A stretch of 64,000 nucleotides of DNA from Bradyrhizobium sp. (GTDB lineage Bacteria > Pseudomonadota > Alphaproteobacteria > Rhizobiales > Xanthobacteraceae): the NCBI RefSeq assembly GCF_016219575.1, contig NZ_JACRMG010000027.1:159091-223090 (forward strand), written 5' to 3'. Shown in pieces: positions 44,361 to 53,423 of the stretch. Made by a program: the position numbers and the translations under genes. The first letter of the stretch is position 1. Each line of letters begins with the position of its first letter. Below the pieces are notes generated by a model, which saw only the letters and a program-made list of their open reading frames with translations, did no database searches and had not been told where the DNA came from.

Positions 44361-45596
44361 CTACGCTGGCACGAGTTGCTGCCGCTTCCGCATCAGCAGC
44401 ATCAGCACGATCACGATGTTGAGCAGGTTCCAGGCGAAGCCGTTGGCGAAGGCCGCCGCATAGGAACCCGTGAGATCGAAGATGACGCCGGATACCCAGC
44501 CGCCAAAGGACATCCCGATCACCGATGCAAAGATCACGATGCCGACGCGGGTGGCGGCCTCGTTGGCCGGCATCGTCTCGCGCACGATGATGGCATAGCT
44601 CGGCACGATGCCGCCCTGGAACAGGCCGAACATCGCCGAGATCAGATAGAGCGACGGCAGGCTGGTGAAGAACAGGTAGAAGAACAGCGCGACCGCCTGC
44701 GCCACCGATCCGATCATCAGCGTGACCATGCCGCCGAACCTGTCGGCGATGAATCCGGAGCCGATGCGGCTGACGATGCCGAACGCCATCATCAGCGACA
44801 GCATTTCCGCGCCGCGCGCGGGGCCATAGCCGAGATCGCCGCAATAGGAGACGATGTGAACCTGCGGCATCGACATCGCCACGCAGCAGGCGATGCTGGC
44901 GATGCAGAGCAGCACCGTCAGCGTGTTGGTGGAGAGATTGAGGTCGACCCGCGGTGCCGGCGCGTTGGAATGATCGTGCGCCGCGGCCCCGCCCATGATC
45001 TGGCGCAGCACCAGGAGCAGTATCGTCATCAGGACACCGCAGACAACAGCGATGGCGAAATGGGTGGCGCGCCAGCCGTGCGCTTGCGTGCCCCAGTTGA
45101 CCAGCGGCGGCCAGAATGTGCCCGCGATGTAATTGCCCGAGGCGACGATGGTCACGGCGAGGCCGCGATAGCGCTCGAACCAGTGCGAGGCTTCCGCCAT
45201 CAGCGGCGCGAATGTCGCCGACGCACCCAGTCCCATCAGGAAGGAGATGGCGATGAATTGCCACAGCGCCGTCGACAAGCCTGCCAGCACATAGGAAGCC
45301 GACAGGAGGGCAATGCTGATCGCCATTGCCGGGATGATGCCGACGCGGTCGGTGATCTTGCCCATGATCACGCCGCCGAGGCCAAAGCCGAAGAAGATCG
45401 CGGTGGCGGCAAGCGAAACCGCGCCGCGGGTGGCCGCGAATTCGGCCTGCACCACCGGCATGACCACTACGACCGACCACATGCCGACCGCACCGACGGC
45501 GGCGATCAGCACGGCCACGACAAGCCGAAGCCACGCCTGACGCGAGTCGGGAACAAACCGGTCGGCGGTTGGGGAGAAGTGAGAAGAAATTGCCAC
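44361..45596 (-). CDS. MFS transporter (monocarboxylate/oxalate-formate antiporter-like)
   Basis: An approximately 411-residue 12-helix transporter of the major facilitator superfamily. The loop motif after helix 2 is GGVIMGKITDRVGIIP, and the repeat in the second half is SGFIADRFGGMVTLM. Sequence order and spacing resemble the oxalate-formate antiporter and monocarboxylate groups. No ATG lies near the N terminus: GTG at 45596 (VAISSHFSPTAD) is used, with a TTG at 45635 as alternative. Substrate cannot be read. Confidence 0.85.
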   Translation of the reverse strand: MAISSHFSPTADRFVPDSRQAWLRLVVAVLIAAVGAVGMWSVVVVMPVVQAEFAATRGAVSLAATAIFFGFGLGGVIMGKITDRVGIIPAMAISIALLSASYVLAGLSTALWQFIAISFLMGLGASATFAPLMAEASHWFERYRGLAVTIVASGNYIAGTFWPPLVNWGTQAHGWRATHFAIAVVCGVLMTILLLVLRQIMGGAAAHDHSNAPAPRVDLNLSTNTLTVLLCIASIACCVAMSMPQVHIVSYCGDLGYGPARGAEMLSLMMAFGIVSRIGSGFIADRFGGMVTLMIGSVAQAVALFFYLFFTSLPSLYLISAMFGLFQGGIVPSYAIIVRETMPANEAATRVGIVIFASVIGMSFGGWVSGVIFDLTGSYAAAFANGFAWNLLNIVIVLMLLMRKRQQLVPA

Positions 45597-45755
45597 GGCG
45601 CGGGCAACTTGCGGGGGACAGTGCCCTGACGTCAAGCCACAATGCCGCGATATTGGGCATGCAGTTGCAGCGGGCCTCGGCAGTCCGCATCCACCGGCGC
45701 GGCGCGAGCTGTGCTACCCACGCCCCCGAATGATCGACGAGAAAGCGAGGCGGCC

Positions 45756-46832
45756 GTGCAAAGGATCGAACGTCAAGGTCTCCTGTTGCTGCTTCTGGCC
45801 GTCACCCTGGCCTTCGCCTGGGTGCTGCAGCCGTTCTACGGCGCGGTTCTCTGGGCGACCGTCGTGGCGCTGATCTTTGCGCCGGTTCACCGGAGGCTGC
45901 TGATACCGATGCGCGGCCGGCGAGGACTTGCCGCCGCCGTCACCGTGCTGATCATCATCGCGATGGTACTACTGCCGCTGGCGGTGATCGCGACCTCGCT
46001 GGTCCGGGAAGCCTCCGGTCTGGTCTTGAGGATCCAGTCCGGCGAGTACGATTTCGGCAGCTACCTGCAGCGGATCTCCGACGCCCTGCCAGCGTGGGCG
46101 ACGGGACTGATCGAGCGGCTCAACCTGACCAGCTTTTCCGCCCTTCGCGACAGTCTCGCTTCGAGCCTGATGAAGGGCGGGCAGCTTCTCGCCCCGCAGG
46201 CGCTCAGCCTCGGCATGAATACGTTCGACTTCATGATCAACCTCGGCATCATGCTCTACCTGCTGTTCTTCCTGTTGCGTGATGGCGACGTGCTGGCCGA
46301 ACGGATCAGGGAGGCGATTCCGCTGGACGGCGTTCAGAAAGCCGCGCTCTTCGCGAGGTTCGCCGACGTCGTCCGCGCCACCGTCAAGGGCGGCATCCTG
46401 GTCGCCATCGCGCAGGGTGCGCTCGGAGGCATCGGATTCTGGTTCCTCGGCATTCATGCGCCATTGCTGTGGGCCGCGCTGATGGCGTTCCTGTCGCTGC
46501 TGCCGGCCATCGGCGCTGGCCTCGTATGGGTGCCGGCGGCGATCTACTTTCTGGCTACCGGCGCCATATGGCAGGGGATCGGACTGATCCTGTACGGCGT
46601 GCTCGTCATCGGACTGGTGGACAACGTGCTCCGCCCGTTCCTGGTCGGCAAGGAGTCCAGGCTGCCGGATTACGTGGTGCTGATTTCCACGCTCGGCGGC
46701 ATCAAGGTCTTCGGCCTCAACGGCTTCGTCATAGGCCCGCTGTTTGCGGCAATGTTCATGGCGAGCTGGGAGATATTCTCCGCTTCGCGTCGGGCGGAAC
46801 CGGCTAACAATCAGGACCGGTCGATCAAGTAG
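45756..46832 (+). CDS. AI-2E/PerM-family membrane transporter
   Basis: A 358-residue membrane protein of the AI-2E transporter family. There are about eight hydrophobic helices, a long hydrophilic loop (about residues 105-175), and the family stretch LAAIGAGLVWVPAAIYFLATG with GNVLRPFLVGK-like VDNVLRPFLVGKESRLPDYVVLISTLGGIKVFG. Members export small molecules or act as Na+/H+ antiporters, so specificity is open. GTG at 45756 has GAGGCGGCC before it; the upstream frame is not coding-like. Confidence 0.87.
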   Translation: MQRIERQGLLLLLLAVTLAFAWVLQPFYGAVLWATVVALIFAPVHRRLLIPMRGRRGLAAAVTVLIIIAMVLLPLAVIATSLVREASGLVLRIQSGEYDFGSYLQRISDALPAWATGLIERLNLTSFSALRDSLASSLMKGGQLLAPQALSLGMNTFDFMINLGIMLYLLFFLLRDGDVLAERIREAIPLDGVQKAALFARFADVVRATVKGGILVAIAQGALGGIGFWFLGIHAPLLWAALMAFLSLLPAIGAGLVWVPAAIYFLATGAIWQGIGLILYGVLVIGLVDNVLRPFLVGKESRLPDYVVLISTLGGIKVFGLNGFVIGPLFAAMFMASWEIFSASRRAEPANNQDRSIK

Positions 46833-46891
46833 GGGCCCAGGCACGTCACCCCGCCGGATCGCTGGCAATACCCTCCCCAAATCGCGCCCCG

Positions 46892-46908
46892 TTAACCCTT
46901 TGCTAACC
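46892..46908 (+). promoter_or_regulatory. CtrA-type site upstream of flhA
   Basis: TTAA-N7-CTAACC (followed by AT) is one base from the full CtrA consensus TTAA-N7-TTAAC. It lies about 170 bases before the flhA ATG, in the gap after the AI-2E gene. CtrA controls class II flagellar genes in Caulobacter and relatives, and ctrA itself is in this window. Confidence 0.55.
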
Positions 46909-47080
46909 ATACACCGGGCAAAAATTGCCGGGTGAAGTCGAGTGTCGTCGGACGCGTTGATTGCGGGAGGGAACCCCCGTGGACGCAGCAGCGGTGCCTC
47001 ACTTTCGAAACGGCGGCCCTTCGGCCGCCGCGCAGACGTTTGGCGCCCGTGAGCGGCATACCCGGGGGGACGCGGCAACC

Positions 47081-49213
47081 ATGGTCGATGTGACGGCAGG
47101 TCAGGGCACGGCGGCGGGCGGCAACTTCCCGAGCTTCACCGAAATCGGCGCAATCCTGCGGCGCGGCGACATCGCGCTGGCGCTGGGCATCCTCACCATC
47201 CTGGTGGTGCTGATCCTGCCGCTGCCCTCGATCGTGCTCGACCTGTTCCTGGCGATCTCGATCACGCTGTCGATCCTGATCCTGATGACCTCGCTCTTCA
47301 TCCAGACGCCGCTGGAATTCTCCGCCTTCCCGACCATCCTCTTGATCTCGACCATGCTGCGGCTGTCGCTCAACCTGGCCTCGACCCGGCTGATCCTGTC
47401 GCATGGGCACGAGGGCACTGCAGCGGCCGGCCACGTCATCGAAGCCTTCGGCAACTTCGTGATGGGCGGCAATTTCGTCATCGGCATCATCGTCTTTGCG
47501 ATCCTGGTGATCGTGAACTTCGTCGTCATCACCAAGGGCTCGGGCCGCATCGCCGAAGTCGCCGCGCGCTTCCACCTGGACGCGATGCCCGGCAAGCAGA
47601 TGGCGATCGACGCCGACCTCGGCGCCGGCCTGATCGACGAGAAGACGGCGAAGGAGCGCCGCAAGGCGCTGGAGGACGAAAGCGGCTTCTTCGGCGCCAT
47701 GGACGGCGCCTCGAAATTCGTGCGCGGCGACGCGGTGGCCGGCCTGCTCGTCGTCTTCATCAACATCGTCGGCGGCATCATCATCGGCGTGGCGCAGCAG
47801 GGCATGGGTTTTGCCGACGCCGCCCGCACCTACACGATCCTGACCGTCGGCGACGGTCTCGTCACGCAGGTGCCGGCACTGATCGTCTCCACCGCGGCGG
47901 GCCTCCTCGTCTCCAAGGCCGGCGTCACCGGTGCCGCCGACAAGGCGCTGATGAAGCAGCTCTCCGGCTATCCGCAGGCGCTCGGCATGTCCGCGGGCGT
48001 CATGATCGTGCTGTCGCTGCTGCCGGGAATTCCGATGATCCCGTTCCTGGCGCTCGGCGGCGGCGCCGCGGCACTTGCGCTCACGGCGCGCAAGAACCAG
48101 CGCGCGGCGAGGGCCGCCGAAGCTGCCGAGGCTGCCGCACCGGCGCTGGCCGCTGCGGCCGGAGCCGCGGCCGCCGAGGAGCCGATCTCCACCGCGTTGA
48201 AGATCGACGATCTCAAGATCGAGCTCGGCTACGCCCTGCTGCCGCTGGTCAACGGCCCCGACGGCACCGACCGCCTGACCGAGCAGATCAAGGCGCTGCG
48301 CCGTTCGCTCGCCATCGAAATGGGTTTCGTCATGCCGGCGGTGCGCATCCTCGACAACGTCCAGCTCGAGGCCAACACCTACATCATCAAGATCAAGGAA
48401 GTGGACGCCGGCACCGGAAAGATCTGGCCGAACCAGTTCATGGTGATGGACCCCGCCGGCAACCAGGTCCAGGTGCCGGGTATCCACACCACCGAGCCGA
48501 CTTTCGGATTGCCGGCGACCTGGGTCGACGCCGCGCTGAAGGAAGAGGCGTCGCTGAAGGGCTACACCGTGGTCGATGCCGCCACGGTGCTCTCCACCCA
48601 TCTCACCGAACTGCTCAAGAGCAACATGAGCGACCTGCTCTCCTATGGCGAGGTGCAGAAGCTGCTGAAGGACCTGCCCAAGGAGCAGGGCGAGCTGGTC
48701 AAGGACATCGTGCCGAGCCAGGTCACGGTCTCCGGCATCCAGCGCGTCCTCCAATTGTTGCTCGCCGAGCGCATCTCGATCCGCGATCTCTCCACCATCC
48801 TCGAAGGCATTGCGGACGCGCTCGCCTTCTCGCGCAATCCCGCTACCATGGTCGAGCATGTCCGCGCGCGGCTGGCGCGGCAGATCTGCGCACAGAACAC
48901 CTCGTACAACGGCTATTTGCCGCTGATCGCGCTGTCGGCGCGCTGGGAGCAGGCGTTTGCCGAATCCATCGTCGGCCAGGGCGAAGAGCGCAGCCTCGCC
49001 ATGCAGCCCTCGAAGCTCTCCGAGTTCATGACCGCGGTGCGCATCGCCTTCGAGAACGCCGCGCGCGAGGGCGAGGCGCCGGTGCTGGTGACATCGGCCG
49101 CGATCCGCCCCTTCGTCCGCTCGCTGGTGGAGCGCTTCCGCTCGCAGACGACGGTGTTGTCGCAAGCCGAAATCCATCCGCGGGCGCGGCTGAAGACCGT
49201 CGGAAGCGTCTAG
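47081..49213 (+). CDS. flhA: Flagellar export gate protein FlhA
   Basis: A 710-residue core of the flagellar type III export gate. The N-terminal half has about eight transmembrane helices with the FHIPEP-family stretches LSLNLASTRLILSHG and FVRGDAVAGLLVVFINIVGGIIIG. A cytoplasmic linker rich in Ala/Glu (about 345-375) leads to the export-substrate-binding C-terminal domain. The ATG at 47081 is chosen: MVDVTAGQGTAAG is a normal N terminus, and GTG/TTG codons further upstream are not needed. No other export-gate genes adjoin it, so flhA stands alone here, under a CtrA-like site. Confidence 0.95.
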   Translation: MVDVTAGQGTAAGGNFPSFTEIGAILRRGDIALALGILTILVVLILPLPSIVLDLFLAISITLSILILMTSLFIQTPLEFSAFPTILLISTMLRLSLNLASTRLILSHGHEGTAAAGHVIEAFGNFVMGGNFVIGIIVFAILVIVNFVVITKGSGRIAEVAARFHLDAMPGKQMAIDADLGAGLIDEKTAKERRKALEDESGFFGAMDGASKFVRGDAVAGLLVVFINIVGGIIIGVAQQGMGFADAARTYTILTVGDGLVTQVPALIVSTAAGLLVSKAGVTGAADKALMKQLSGYPQALGMSAGVMIVLSLLPGIPMIPFLALGGGAAALALTARKNQRAARAAEAAEAAAPALAAAAGAAAAEEPISTALKIDDLKIELGYALLPLVNGPDGTDRLTEQIKALRRSLAIEMGFVMPAVRILDNVQLEANTYIIKIKEVDAGTGKIWPNQFMVMDPAGNQVQVPGIHTTEPTFGLPATWVDAALKEEASLKGYTVVDAATVLSTHLTELLKSNMSDLLSYGEVQKLLKDLPKEQGELVKDIVPSQVTVSGIQRVLQLLLAERISIRDLSTILEGIADALAFSRNPATMVEHVRARLARQICAQNTSYNGYLPLIALSARWEQAFAESIVGQGEERSLAMQPSKLSEFMTAVRIAFENAAREGEAPVLVTSAAIRPFVRSLVERFRSQTTVLSQAEIHPRARLKTVGSV

Positions 49214-49336
49214 GAAGCATTCGCAAATGACTCCTGTTGACTGCTGTTGCATGTCACACGCAGCGACAGGCTAGAATCGTTCAACGCAACGCGCGATGCC
49301 ATTGCCGCCGAAGCAATGCGTCTGTAGTGAAACGGC

Positions 49337-49855
49337 ATGCTCGCTTTGCCTGCCGATCGCCTCTCTCTCGTCTCGCTCCTGCGCTACTTTCCCCTTCCGC
49401 TCCTGCAACCTATTCTCAGTCTTATCGGCACGCAGGTCGCCCGCAGCCAGCCCGAAATCTTTCTTCGACTCGGACCCCACGCGCAGAAAACCTTCATCAT
49501 CGATCCGACCGATCTTCCGTTCGTGCTGCTCCTGAAACCGCGGCCGGATGCGCCGGCACTGAGCGCCTGCCGCCGCGCCGAGGCGCCGCCATCGCACGCC
49601 CGCATCGCCGGCACGTTCCTCAACCTGTTCCGCCTGATCGACGGCTCGCTCGATGGCGACGCGTTGTTCTTTTCGCGCGACCTGCGCGTCACCGGAGACA
49701 CCGAAGCCGTGGTCGCGCTGCGCAACGCGCTCGACGACATCGACGGAGGGCTGGTGCAAGCCGTCACCGGCTCCTTCGGCCCGCTTTCCCCGATCGCTGC
49801 GATGACGGTTTCGCATTTCCGGTCCCTCGGCGGAAGGAGTAGCCATGAACGATGA
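49337..49855 (+). CDS. ubiT: UbiT, SCP2-type accessory protein for anoxic ubiquinone synthesis
   Basis: A 172-residue SCP2-fold protein, which in Escherichia coli is UbiT, needed for oxygen-independent ubiquinone biosynthesis. The N-terminal hydrophobic LRYFPLPLLQPILSLIGTQVARSQPEIFLRLG and the beta-stranded FIIDPTDLPFVLLLKPRPD are SCP2-like. Its last codons overlap the ubiU start by 11 bases, so the genes are coupled. UbiT binds lipid intermediates; the two U32 proteins next to it make the assignment firm. No FixK-type box was found in the 123 bases before it. Confidence 0.88.
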   Translation: MLALPADRLSLVSLLRYFPLPLLQPILSLIGTQVARSQPEIFLRLGPHAQKTFIIDPTDLPFVLLLKPRPDAPALSACRRAEAPPSHARIAGTFLNLFRLIDGSLDGDALFFSRDLRVTGDTEAVVALRNALDDIDGGLVQAVTGSFGPLSPIAAMTVSHFRSLGGRSSHER

Positions 49856-50861
49856 TCTCGCATTCCGGCGTCCCGAACTGGTTTGCCCGGCCGGCACGCC
49901 GGCGAGCCTGCGCACCGCGGTCGATGCCGGCGCCGACGCCGTCTATTGCGGCCTGCAGAACGCAACCAACGCACGCAACTTTCCCGGGCTGAATTTTTCG
50001 CCGGACGAATTGCAGAAGTCGGTGGCGTATGCGCACGCGCGCGGCGCCAAGGTCCTGCTCGCCGTCAACACCTTTCCGCCGGCCGGCCGGTTCCGGCTCT
50101 GGCAGGATGCGATCGAGGTTGCCGCCGCGTCCGCGGTGGACGCCATCATCGTCGCCGACATGGGCGTTGCGGCCTGGGCGTCGCGAAATTTCCCGGAACT
50201 GCGCCTGCATCTGTCGGTGCAGGCCGGCGCCTCCTCGCCGGAAGCGATACGCTTCCACTGCGAGGAGTTCGGCATCAAGCGCGTGGTGCTGCCGCGCATC
50301 CTCACCGTCGCCGAGATTGCCGCCATCCACCGTCAGATTCCGTGCGAGATCGAAGCCTTCGTGTTCGGCAACATCGGCATGATGGCCGAGGGCCGCTGCA
50401 GCCTCACCAATTACGTGACGGGTATCTCGACCAACATGGACGGCGTCTGCTCGCCGGCCGCCGACGTCCGCTTCGAGGAAGAAGCCGACGGCGCGCTGAC
50501 CAGCCGGCTCGGCCCGTTCGTGATCGACCGCTACGCCTGCGGCCAGAGCGGCGGCTATCCGACCATCTGCAAGGGCCGCTATTCCTGCGCCGCGCAGGCG
50601 GAGCCGTATTACGCCTTCGAGGAGCCGCGCTCGCTCAATCTCTCGGCGCTGCTGCCGGAGCTGATGCGCGCCGGCGTCACCGCGCTGAAGATCGAAGGCC
50701 GCCAGCGCAGCCGCGCCTACGTCAAGCAAGTGGTCGGTGCGTTCCGCCGCGCCGTCGACGAGATCATGGCCGGCAAGCAGGCCTCGCTCGCCAATTTGAT
50801 CGCGCTGACCGAAGGCCACAAGGAGACGCAGGGCGCGTTCCGCAGCAAGAGCTGGAGATAG
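49845..50861 (+). CDS. ubiU: UbiU, U32-family iron-sulfur hydroxylase subunit
   Basis: A 338-residue peptidase-U32-family protein. With UbiV it hydroxylates ubiquinone intermediates without O2. The barrel opens with LVCPAGTPASLRTAVDAGADAVYCGLQ, and the cysteines in GRCSLTNY (185), GVCSPA (202) and those at 232, 242 and 248 can supply four ligands for a [4Fe-4S] cluster. The FEEEPRSLNLSALLPEL-like segment near 270 matches U32 proteins. It overlaps ubiT and lies eight bases before ubiV. Confidence 0.92.
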   Translation: MNDDLAFRRPELVCPAGTPASLRTAVDAGADAVYCGLQNATNARNFPGLNFSPDELQKSVAYAHARGAKVLLAVNTFPPAGRFRLWQDAIEVAAASAVDAIIVADMGVAAWASRNFPELRLHLSVQAGASSPEAIRFHCEEFGIKRVVLPRILTVAEIAAIHRQIPCEIEAFVFGNIGMMAEGRCSLTNYVTGISTNMDGVCSPAADVRFEEEADGALTSRLGPFVIDRYACGQSGGYPTICKGRYSCAAQAEPYYAFEEPRSLNLSALLPELMRAGVTALKIEGRQRSRAYVKQVVGAFRRAVDEIMAGKQASLANLIALTEGHKETQGAFRSKSWR

Positions 50862-50868
50862 CACGGCC

Positions 50869-51792
50869 ATGAACGATGCGCGCACCGAGCTGACGCTCGG
50901 CCCCAATCTGTTCAACTGGGCGCCGGATCGATGGCGCGATTTCTATTTCCGGATCGCCGACGAGGCGCCGGTGGCCGCGGTGTATCTCGGCGAGACCATC
51001 TGCTCCAAGCGCGCACCGCTGTTCGACGAGCACTATGAGGCGGTGGCCGAGCGGCTGCGCAGCGCAGGCAAGACGGTCGTGCATTCGACGCTCGGCGAGA
51101 CGGCGTCGCAGATCGACCGTCGCCTGGTCGGTGAGGTCTGTCAGCGCGTCAGCGAGCTGGTGGAGGCCAACGACAGCTCGGCGGCTTATCACTTGCGCGG
51201 GCGGCAGCATCACATCGGTCCGCTGATGAACGTCTACAACGAGGAAACCCTGCGCTTCCTCGCCGCCAAGGGGGCGCGCAACATCTGCCTGCCGGCCGAG
51301 CTGCCGTTTGCCTCCGTCGGCGTGCTGTGCGCCGCGGCTGCCGCCGAGGGCGTGACGATCGAGCTGCAGGTGTTCGGCCGGCAATCGCTGGCGCTCTCGG
51401 CCCGTTGCTATCACGCCCGCGCGCATGGCCGGACCAAGGACACCTGCCGCTTCATCTGCGACAGGGACGCGGACGGGCTGACGCTGACCACGCTGGACGG
51501 CAAGCCGTTCCTGGTCGTCAACGGCATCCAGACCCTGAGCTATGAATATGCGAACCTGGTCCAGGAAGTCCCGGCGCTGAAGGCGGCCGGCGTCGCGCGC
51601 TACCGCCTCTCGCCGCACAGCTGCGACATGGTGCAGGTCGCATCGGCCTTCCGCGACCTCCTCGACGAGGAGATCGCGCCTCCCGAAGCGCTCGCCCGGC
51701 TCGAGGCGCTGCAACTCGGGGCACCGTTCGCGAACGGCTTTCTCCATGGCCAGCCCGGCCATCGCTGGACGTCGGCCGAAAGTCTGATCTGA
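50869..51792 (+). CDS. ubiV: UbiV, U32-family iron-sulfur hydroxylase subunit
   Basis: A 307-residue U32-family protein, partner of UbiU. Four cysteines at 45 (GETICSKR), 180 (SARCYHARAHGR), 193 and 197 (DTCRFIC) can coordinate a [4Fe-4S] cluster; the last three are in the same pattern reported for E. coli UbiV. The protein lacks the peptidase-type residues of other U32 members. It is the last gene of ubiTUV. A likely use is ubiquinone supply during low-oxygen or denitrifying growth, which would fit the other FixK-type sites in the window. Confidence 0.92.
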   Translation: MNDARTELTLGPNLFNWAPDRWRDFYFRIADEAPVAAVYLGETICSKRAPLFDEHYEAVAERLRSAGKTVVHSTLGETASQIDRRLVGEVCQRVSELVEANDSSAAYHLRGRQHHIGPLMNVYNEETLRFLAAKGARNICLPAELPFASVGVLCAAAAAEGVTIELQVFGRQSLALSARCYHARAHGRTKDTCRFICDRDADGLTLTTLDGKPFLVVNGIQTLSYEYANLVQEVPALKAAGVARYRLSPHSCDMVQVASAFRDLLDEEIAPPEALARLEALQLGAPFANGFLHGQPGHRWTSAESLI

Positions 51793-52134
51793 ACTGGCCG
51801 CCGCCGGTCTTGGCCGGGAGCAAATCACCGGCAAGGGCGGCGCGGCCATTTCGCCACATGCAACTGGTTTCCGGGTAATGCAGGATCTGCCCCGCTGATT
51901 GCCGGATGAGCGTCGACGTTTGCTTAAGTCAATGCGCTGGCTATGGAATTTCCGACATCGGCATACCAGGCAGGCAGTTCCAGTCGCGAATTTTCAAGTC
52001 TTATCACTGCCTTGTGATCGCCCCTGTGGAACGGGAGGCGGGTTTCCTACGTTTCCGGGAGGCGAGACGTTGAACCGATCTCTGAACGGAGCACACCAAT
52101 CCAGACAGAGAAGGGAAGGCGGCAGGAGACTTCC
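51793..52134. other. Intergenic region ubiV to small membrane protein
   Basis: This 342-base gap has no convincing gene. It contains a dyad ATCAC-N6-GTGAT (52003-52018) followed by the EcfG promoter at 52028-52053. The rest shows no structure I can name. Confidence 0.5.
52028..52053 (+). promoter_or_regulatory. EcfG general-stress promoter GGAAC-N17-CGTT
   Basis: GGAAC and CGTT separated by 17 bases match the EcfG (PhyR/NepR-controlled) consensus of alphaproteobacteria exactly. Transcription would start near 52060, about 75 bases before the small protein ATG. No other gene follows closely, so the 66-residue protein is the client. Confidence 0.7.
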
Positions 52135-52335
52135 ATGAACCACTCGATCTACAGCGCAGATCGCACGACCCACCTCAAGATCGTGGTCGTGGCCCTTGTG
52201 GCGGGTATCCTGGTTGCCGGCTTCGGCATCTCCACACGAGTCACCACGTCGGACGACAATGTGCAGACCGCGCGCGTCATGAAGGCCGGCAAGCCGGTCG
52301 CCATCACCAGCTCGGGAGCATCAGTCGTCCGCTAG
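52135..52335 (+). CDS. Small single-helix membrane protein, likely stress-induced
   Basis: A 66-residue protein with one transmembrane helix (residues 15-33, KIVVVALVAGILVAGFGI) preceded by a short cytoplasmic segment with basic residues. About 30 hydrophilic residues, Thr/Ser/Lys rich, follow. There are no known motifs. AGGAGACTTCC precedes the ATG. An EcfG promoter upstream and a strong terminator downstream define a one-gene unit, which argues that the ORF is real. Its role is unknown; envelope stress is a guess. Confidence 0.75.
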   Translation: MNHSIYSADRTTHLKIVVVALVAGILVAGFGISTRVTTSDDNVQTARVMKAGKPVAITSSGASVVR

Positions 52336-52430
52336 CAAAGGAATTCACGGAATTCACGTAGCTCTTTACCAGCCCCCCAAAGTCGCTGCGTGGATGTTAG
52401 AAGACCCCAACTACCCCCAAGTTGACGACC

Positions 52431-52467
52431 GGAAAACGCCCGCTCCCCACGGGCGTTTTCCATTTTT
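52431..52467 (+). terminator. Rho-independent terminator after the small membrane protein
   Basis: GGAAAACGCCCG and CGGGCGTTTTCC form a perfect 12-pair stem with a seven-base loop, followed by ATTTTT. It could also stop the leftward anti-sigma operon from the other side. Confidence 0.85.
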
Positions 52468-52488
52468 GGGGATGGGAAAGTTGCGGCC

Positions 52489-53385
52489 CTAGCGCGCAGG
52501 CGCGGCGGGCGGCACCGTCTCGATCAGCTTGCCCGAGAACACCACCGGTCCCGTCGGCGCGCCGCTGGGCGATCCGCCCTGCGGCTCGACGCTCACCGCG
52601 TAGGTGGCCTGGTTGACGATCTCCGAGTCATAGCCCGACAGCACCGGACGCGCGGTGAAGTCGTTGTTGCCGATGACGCCGAGCGAGCGCGGCCGCTGCA
52701 GCTTGTCGGACACGATCCAGAGCTCGTAGCTCTTGCCCGCTTCCGGCTGGGCGCCGACCTTGCGCACCGTGAAATTCCTGGTCGTGGCATCGACCGTGAG
52801 GATGAAGGCCGGCGCGCCCGCACCGCTCTGCAGCAGCGCGACATATTGCGCGGCGGCCGGCGGCGGCGGCGTCTTCACCTCCACCACCTGCGTGCGCGGC
52901 TTCGGACGAATGCTGTCCGGCAAGGCGTCCGGCTGATAGACCTGCAAGCCCACCATCACCAACAGCGCCGCAGCGATCGCGGAAGCGACGCTCGCGACGC
53001 TGCGCCAGCGGCGGATCCGGCTGTTGAGCTGAACGACGTTCGAGCTCTCGGGCGCGGGCGGCAAGGGTGTTGCGGCCGCATTGTCGTTGGCCTCGGGCAC
53101 AAAGGGTGCTTCGGGCGGAAGCGGCGGCGCTTCGGGCAGCACCAGCGGTGCCTGCTCGCCGCCATGACCGATGGCGCGGCGGATGTTGTCCCAGACCAAG
53201 GGCCGAGGCTCGACCGAGCCGACCATCTGGTTCAGCACGCCGAGGCGAAATTCCCATGCCTGCACGATGGCGGCGAATTCCTTGTCGACCGCCATCATGG
53301 TCTCGACCTGCGTGCGCTCGTCGGCATCGAGAGTACCGAGCGCATATTCCGCGGCGAGCGCGATATGGTCTTCGCTATAGGCCAT
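52489..53385 (-). CDS. RskA-type anti-sigma factor
   Basis: A 298-residue single-pass membrane anti-sigma factor of the RskA family. The cytoplasmic N terminus has the sigma-binding motif LAAEYALGTLDADER. A Pro-rich stretch comes before a transmembrane helix (about residues 130-152, VASVASAIAAALLVMVGLQV). The periplasmic C-terminal domain contains the RskA signature PEAGKSYELWIVSDKLQRPRSLGVI. Regulated proteolysis probably releases the sigma factor. It lies 38 bases after the sigma gene. The same EYALG element is in the two ChrR-like proteins of this window. Confidence 0.9.
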   Translation of the reverse strand: MAYSEDHIALAAEYALGTLDADERTQVETMMAVDKEFAAIVQAWEFRLGVLNQMVGSVEPRPLVWDNIRRAIGHGGEQAPLVLPEAPPLPPEAPFVPEANDNAAATPLPPAPESSNVVQLNSRIRRWRSVASVASAIAAALLVMVGLQVYQPDALPDSIRPKPRTQVVEVKTPPPPAAAQYVALLQSGAGAPAFILTVDATTRNFTVRKVGAQPEAGKSYELWIVSDKLQRPRSLGVIGNNDFTARPVLSGYDSEIVNQATYAVSVEPQGGSPSGAPTGPVVFSGKLIETVPPAAPAR

Positions 53386-53423
53386 CAATCACAGTCCAAC
53401 GTCCAAGCCCCAAAGATCCAATC

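Noticed and set aside
46892..49252. 786-codon leftward frame opposite flhA
   Set aside because: Gly/Arg/Asp-rich with no domain pattern; the flhA sense frame is unambiguous.
49214..49336. Possible FNR/FixK box upstream of ubiT
   Set aside because: TTGAC and TTGCA fragments occur but no TTGAT-N4-ATCAA within one or two mismatches.
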